DNA of 9,042 nucleotides, taken from the NCBI GenBank assembly GCA_913009925.1, contig CAJVWY010000043.1:1-9042 (forward strand), written 5' to 3'. Position 1 is the first letter of the stretch. Each line of letters opens with the position of its first letter. The translations under genes were made by a program, and so were the position numbers. Below, in pieces: positions 6,519 to 9,042 of this stretch. The notes below the pieces were generated by a model, which saw only the letters and a program-made list of their open reading frames with translations, was not told the DNA's origin and did no database searches. The stretch is from an uncultured bacterium. GTDB lineage: Bacteria > Actinomycetota > Thermoleophilia > BMS3ABIN01.

Positions 6519-6728
6519 GGCGGCCGCTGCGTGTTCAGCCCGGTAACCAGTCCATTTGACATTTCCAAGCCCCCCTTTGTCAATGACATATGCTGGTGCA
6601 AATACGCCTACCGGTTTTGGTCAGGCCGTCCCGAGCCTGCATGGCTCAATGAAAAATACCCAGGGCTGGTCAACCATGTTTGAGGTATCGGAACAAGAAA
6701 GAGTAACTTTAGGGTATTTCCGGCGTAC

Positions 6729-6774
6729 CCCGGCCCCGGCCGGCCCCTAACGAGTCGGGCCGGCCGGGGCCGGG
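6729..6774 (-). terminator. GC-only 18-bp hairpin, likely terminator of the 6786-7526 gene
   Basis: Positions 6729-6746 and 6757-6774 are perfect inverted repeats made only of G and C, with a 10-base loop (CTAACGAGTC). It begins 11 bp past the stop codon of the duplicated-domain gene. No T-tract follows on the minus strand, as in the U-less hairpins reported downstream of genes in some high-GC bacteria. It fits a terminator or an mRNA 3'-end stabiliser. The rest of 6519-6785 holds the open extension of the upstream-ambiguous gene and no other gene I can support. Confidence 0.7.
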
Positions 6775-6785
6775 AACCTTCACAA

Positions 6786-7526
6786 TCAGGCAACGGCCTG
6801 GAAGTCGTGATGCCAGTCCAGAATCAACTCCGCCCTGTTGAATTCCGGCACGGGCCCGGTCTTCGGAGCATTGTAATCGACGCCGGTGAATTCCAGCAGC
6901 TTTTCCTTCAACCAGATATCGAACGGGTGCTCCGAGCGGGCAAAACCGCGGAACGACTCCTCCGGGTCCTCGATCAGGGCGAAGGTAATGAGGGTATCTT
7001 CACCCGGAGAGGTCTGCAGATACCATGTTTCCTGCGCCAGATCCCCGCGTTCCATGTAGTTCTTCAGTTCGTCGCGACGCGGCCCCTTCAGCTCTTCGAA
7101 CCAGGCCCGGAGCTGGTCAGTCTTGCCTTTCACCACCGGCGATGCCGAAGCTATAGGTATGGCGTGAGCCACCGGGTCGGCCTGTAAGCTGCAGAGCACA
7201 TCTGGGCAGGGGGGGATGTCTTCAGCTTTGGTGAAATCGATTCCGGTAACGAAGTAAAGCTGTTCCTTCAGCCAGGTGTCATACGGTGAGTCGGAGGCCG
7301 CCCACCGGCCCATGGCCAAGCCGATATCTTCGGCCTCCAGGTGAAGGATCAGCACATCGCCTTCCTGGGGGGACTTCTGTATCCAGGCGAACTCGTGGGC
7401 GATGCCGTTGCGGTTGCACGATTCAGCCATTTCCACCCTTCGCTTGCCCATCGACTCACTGAAGATGAGCCGGGCCTCATCCGTTTTCCCCGGCAAGATA
7501 GGTATTGCATATGACGTGGACTCCAT
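6786..7526 (-). CDS. Tandem-duplicated small alpha/beta domain protein (DUF6176-like)
   Basis: The protein has 246 residues from ATG 7526. Two homologous units can be aligned by eye (numbered from an ATG nine bases upstream): 9-101 and 124-221. Each holds AIPI, a GKTD element, an R-R-x-E-type helix, a W/Y-x-Q-x-SP strand, a D-x-L-I strand, and the closing pattern S-(D/E)-x-P-(Y/F)-D-x-WLKE-x-L followed by TG(I/V)D. From memory this resembles the DUF6176 group, small ferredoxin-like domains related in shape to antibiotic-biosynthesis monooxygenases. Here two are fused, which would make an internal pseudodimer. No signal peptide is present, so it is cytoplasmic. Start choice: AAAGGGG touches the ATG at 7535 but lies 9 bases from ATG 7526, so the latter is preferred. 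It is a single-gene unit, divergent from the lipoprotein gene. The biochemical role is unknown. Confidence 0.8.
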   Translation of the reverse strand: MESTSYAIPILPGKTDEARLIFSESMGKRRVEMAESCNRNGIAHEFAWIQKSPQEGDVLILHLEAEDIGLAMGRWAASDSPYDTWLKEQLYFVTGIDFTKAEDIPPCPDVLCSLQADPVAHAIPIASASPVVKGKTDQLRAWFEELKGPRRDELKNYMERGDLAQETWYLQTSPGEDTLITFALIEDPEESFRGFARSEHPFDIWLKEKLLEFTGVDYNAPKTGPVPEFNRAELILDWHHDFQAVA

Positions 7527-7659
7527 GGTCACCATCCCCTTTATTAATCAAGAGTTGGATAGAGGTTTCTACTGTTTTGTTTCCCGGGAGAAGGATTTCT
7601 GAAACTGCTGTTATTCTATTTCAGGAGAAGGCTTCCGGCCGGACCGGTCGAAAGGGAGG

Positions 7660-7688
7660 GAGACATTTCATCGCCGGCTAGATAAAAT
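7660..7688 (+). promoter_or_regulatory. Candidate sigma-70-type promoter of the lipoprotein gene
   Basis: GAGACA (7660-7665, 4/6 to TTGACA) and TAAAAT (7683-7688, 5/6 to TATAAT) are separated by 17 bp. Transcription would start near 7695, giving a leader of about 48 nt. It sits in the 7536-7742 gap between two divergent genes. I found no equally good promoter for the leftward gene. Confidence 0.45.
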
Positions 7689-7715
7689 ATCCGGGTCAGT
7701 AATATCCGGGGTCAT
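7686..7715 (+). repeat. 15-bp tandem repeat over the lipoprotein promoter start site
   Basis: Two adjacent units, AATATCCGGGTCAGT (7686-7700) and AATATCCGGGGTCAT (7701-7715), agree over their first ten bases and share a GTCA core offset by one base. They overlap the -10 box and the predicted start point, the position of a repressor operator. Function unproven. Confidence 0.5.
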
Positions 7716-7742
7716 CCCGGCCCAGCGAGGAGGTAATGGATA

Positions 7743-8153
7743 TTGAAACGAGCGCTGCTTTTGGCCACGGTACTGGTCTTCGGCTCCCTGTTCCTGCAGG
7801 CCTGCCAAGTATCGACTACCGAGGTCACCGATGTGAAGATATGTGATAACATGACCGAGGATCAGTGCGATGCGGACATGCAGATAGTCAGCGCCACCGC
7901 TCCAGCCATATATTGCAGCGGCCAGCTGGAGAACGCACCGGAGGGCACCACACTGAAGATCACCTGGCGCTACCTTACCGATGATCAGGATATCGATTCC
8001 GTGACCCTGACCGCAGAGAAGTCGGGCGGCGGTCCCTTTAGCTCGTCGCTTACCAAGCCTGACAGCGGTTGGCCGTCGGGCAAGTACGAAGTGGTGCTGG
8101 ACCTGGGCACGGACAATTCCGAACCCATTCATAAGCAGTTCGAAATAATGTAG
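7743..8153 (+). CDS. Predicted lipoprotein of unknown function
   Basis: The protein has 136 residues. The start is TTG at 7743, placed by AGGAGGT at 7728-7734, eight bases upstream. An ATG at 7736 is out of frame and too close to that site. Residues 1-20 form a lipoprotein signal peptide (KR followed by a Leu/Val-rich core) and LQAC at 18-21 is a lipobox, so Cys21 should be lipidated and the protein tethered to the outer face of the membrane. The mature part has three more Cys (34, 42, 59) and a strand-rich C-terminal half ending in GWPSGKYEVVLDL, a pattern seen in small beta-sandwich lipoproteins. No enzymatic motif is visible and I do not know its role. The acetyl-CoA synthetase gene follows 94 bp later on the same strand; no terminator with a T-tract separates them. 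Confidence 0.85.
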   Translation: MKRALLLATVLVFGSLFLQACQVSTTEVTDVKICDNMTEDQCDADMQIVSATAPAIYCSGQLENAPEGTTLKITWRYLTDDQDIDSVTLTAEKSGGGPFSSSLTKPDSGWPSGKYEVVLDLGTDNSEPIHKQFEIM

Positions 8154-8247
8154 GAACAACGCATATCGTCCTGGACAACGGGAATGCTGATTTACGGGTA
8201 AAGAATAAAAAACGGCTTGAGCTTTTGAAGCCCGGAGAACGGGAGCA

Positions 8248-8915
8248 ATGATGGCTGACAAAAGCAGGGGGCGGAAGGCGCCAGGCGGCGACCACGACAA
8301 CCAGGGTGATCCGCCGGAGGTTGATGAGGCCATCCGGGTACTCGCCCGCGAGAAGCGCACCTTCCCGCCGCCGCCGGAGTTCAGCGAACATGCCTACATC
8401 AAGAGCATGGAGCAGTACGAGCAGATCTACCGGCGCTCCATGGAGGACCCCGAGGGATTCTGGGCCGAGATGGCCGAGGAGAATATAGAGTGGTTCCGCA
8501 AATGGGACAAGGTGCTTGAATACGACTTCGGCATCCCCGAGATCTCCTGGTTCCAGGGCGCCGAGCTCAACGTCTCCTATAATTGTCTGGACCGCCACCT
8601 GAAGACCTGGCGCCGCAACAAGGCCGCCCTCATCTGGGAAGCCGACGACGGCAGTTACCGGACCTTCACCTACCAGCAGCTGGCGCACGAGGTCAACCGC
8701 TTCGCCAACGTGCTGCAGAAGCATGGTATCGTGCGGGGCGACCGGGTGACCCTTTATCTGCCGATGATCCCCGAGTTGGCCATCGCCATGCTGGCCTGCG
8801 CCCGCATCGGCGCCATCCACAGCGTGGTGTTCGCCGGCTTCAGCGCCGGTTCGCTCGGCGACCGCATCCGCGACTGTGGCGCCCGTATGCTGATCACCGC
8901 CAACGGCGGCATGCG
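8248..8915 (+). CDS. acs: Acetyl-CoA synthetase, N-terminal part, cut by adapter
   Basis: The native part is 222 codons plus two bases; the full enzyme is about 650 residues. It makes acetyl-CoA from acetate, ATP and CoA through acetyl-AMP. Residues 45-105 match the ACAS N-terminal domain (IKSMEQYEQIYRRSMEDPEGFWAE in outline). The AMP-binding domain starts with LNVSYNCLDRHL and continues through FTYQQL, GDRVTLYLPMIPE and the conserved segment around GAIHSVVFAGFSA at 188-200. The ATP-binding P-loop and the C-terminal Lys are beyond the break. The residues DRKSTRLNSS at the apparent end of the frame are adapter. The start is ATG 8248 or ATG 8251: GGAG at 8234-8237 suits the first and GGGAG at 8241-8245 the second. 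The first 40 residues are a charged extension longer than in E. coli Acs. Confidence 0.95.
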
Positions 8916-9042
8916 AGATCGGAAGAGCACACGTCTGAACTCCAGTCACATTCCTTTATCTCGTATGCCGTCTTCTGCTTGAAAAAAAAAAAAACAAACA
9001 AATCACACACTTACGTTGATCTCACACCACATCTCTCTCAAT
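8916..9042. other. Illumina adapter read-through and junk (not native DNA)
   Basis: Positions 8916-8949 are the adapter beginning AGATCGGAAGAGC, 8950-8957 the index ATTCCTTT, and 8958-8981 the reverse complement of the P7 primer. A 13-base A run (8982-8994) and 48 bases of unplaced sequence follow. The index is the reverse complement of the one at 116-123, so both contig ends come from the same library. From memory it matches TruSeq index 27. Confidence 0.98.

Noticed and set aside
8172..8204. Separate promoter for acs (TGGACA at 8172-8177 with TAAAGA downstream)
   Set aside because: The spacing between the two boxes is 21 bp, too long for a normal sigma-70 promoter.
8212..8235. Hairpin terminator between the lipoprotein and acs genes (GGCTT and AAGCC)
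   Set aside because: The stem is only about five pairs and has no T-tract on either side.
7668..8360. A 230-codon minus-strand frame over the lipoprotein gene
   Set aside because: It covers a promoter, a gene with a lipobox and an intergenic gap on the other strand, and shows no domain of its own.
8050..8949. A 299-codon minus-strand frame across the acetyl-CoA synthetase gene
   Set aside because: Its start and first residues are adapter and the rest is the shadow of acs, whose plus-strand protein is unmistakable.
92..8981. Long terminal inverted repeats flanking the whole window, as in a mobile element
   Set aside because: The 66-base repeats are Illumina adapter with the same index at both ends; there is no transposase or other mobility gene between them.

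Overview
This window is one assembled contig of bacterial DNA with Illumina adapter sequence left on both ends. Native sequence runs from about 158 to 8915. Positions 1-157 and 8916-9042 hold adapter, index, homopolymer and unplaced junk, and the same index is present at both ends. The outermost genes at each end are therefore cut by the adapter, not by biology. The native part is G+C-rich by eye and uses ATG, GTG and TTG starts. It has a lipoprotein with a classical lipobox, a strong GC hairpin without a U-tract, and a fused four-helix membrane/AlkP-superfamily protein of a type I associate with Actinomycetota. An actinobacterial or related high-GC lineage is my best guess, but the sequence does not prove it, and the acetyl-CoA synthetase N-terminus would also suit Desulfobacterota-like lineages.

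Left to centre (158-5697), every gene is on the minus strand. In transcription order the core operon is an OmpR/PhoB-family response regulator (4999-5697), a sensor histidine kinase (3905-4999), a membrane-anchored AlkP-superfamily phosphoesterase (1772-3853) and an endonuclease/exonuclease/phosphatase-family enzyme (990-1772). The regulator/kinase and AlkP/EEP junctions overlap by one base. Below the operon lie a secreted His/Met/Cys-rich small protein (456-899) and a membrane-anchored small protein cut by the adapter (158-279). Each of these two genes is preceded by four 11-bp-phased copies of a CTTCAT-like hexamer, and the last copy stops exactly 10 bp before a -10-like hexamer. This is the layout of PhoB-type promoters. 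A weaker two-copy version with the same 10-bp geometry precedes the response regulator gene itself. The simplest reading is an autoregulated two-component system that drives its own operon and two small envelope proteins. The signal could be a metal (the kinase has a Met-rich outer loop and the target is His/Met-rich), phosphate limitation (two phosphoesterases, Pho-box-like sites) or general envelope stress.

Centre to right: a helical protein of unknown function (5760-6518, minus, start uncertain and possibly frameshifted), an 18-bp GC-only hairpin (6729-6774), and a tandem-duplicated small-domain protein (6786-7526, minus). A divergent promoter region follows, then a lipoprotein (from 7743, plus) with a plausible promoter overlapped by a 15-bp tandem repeat. 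The last gene is the N-terminal third of acetyl-CoA synthetase (from 8248, plus), cut by the adapter at 8915.
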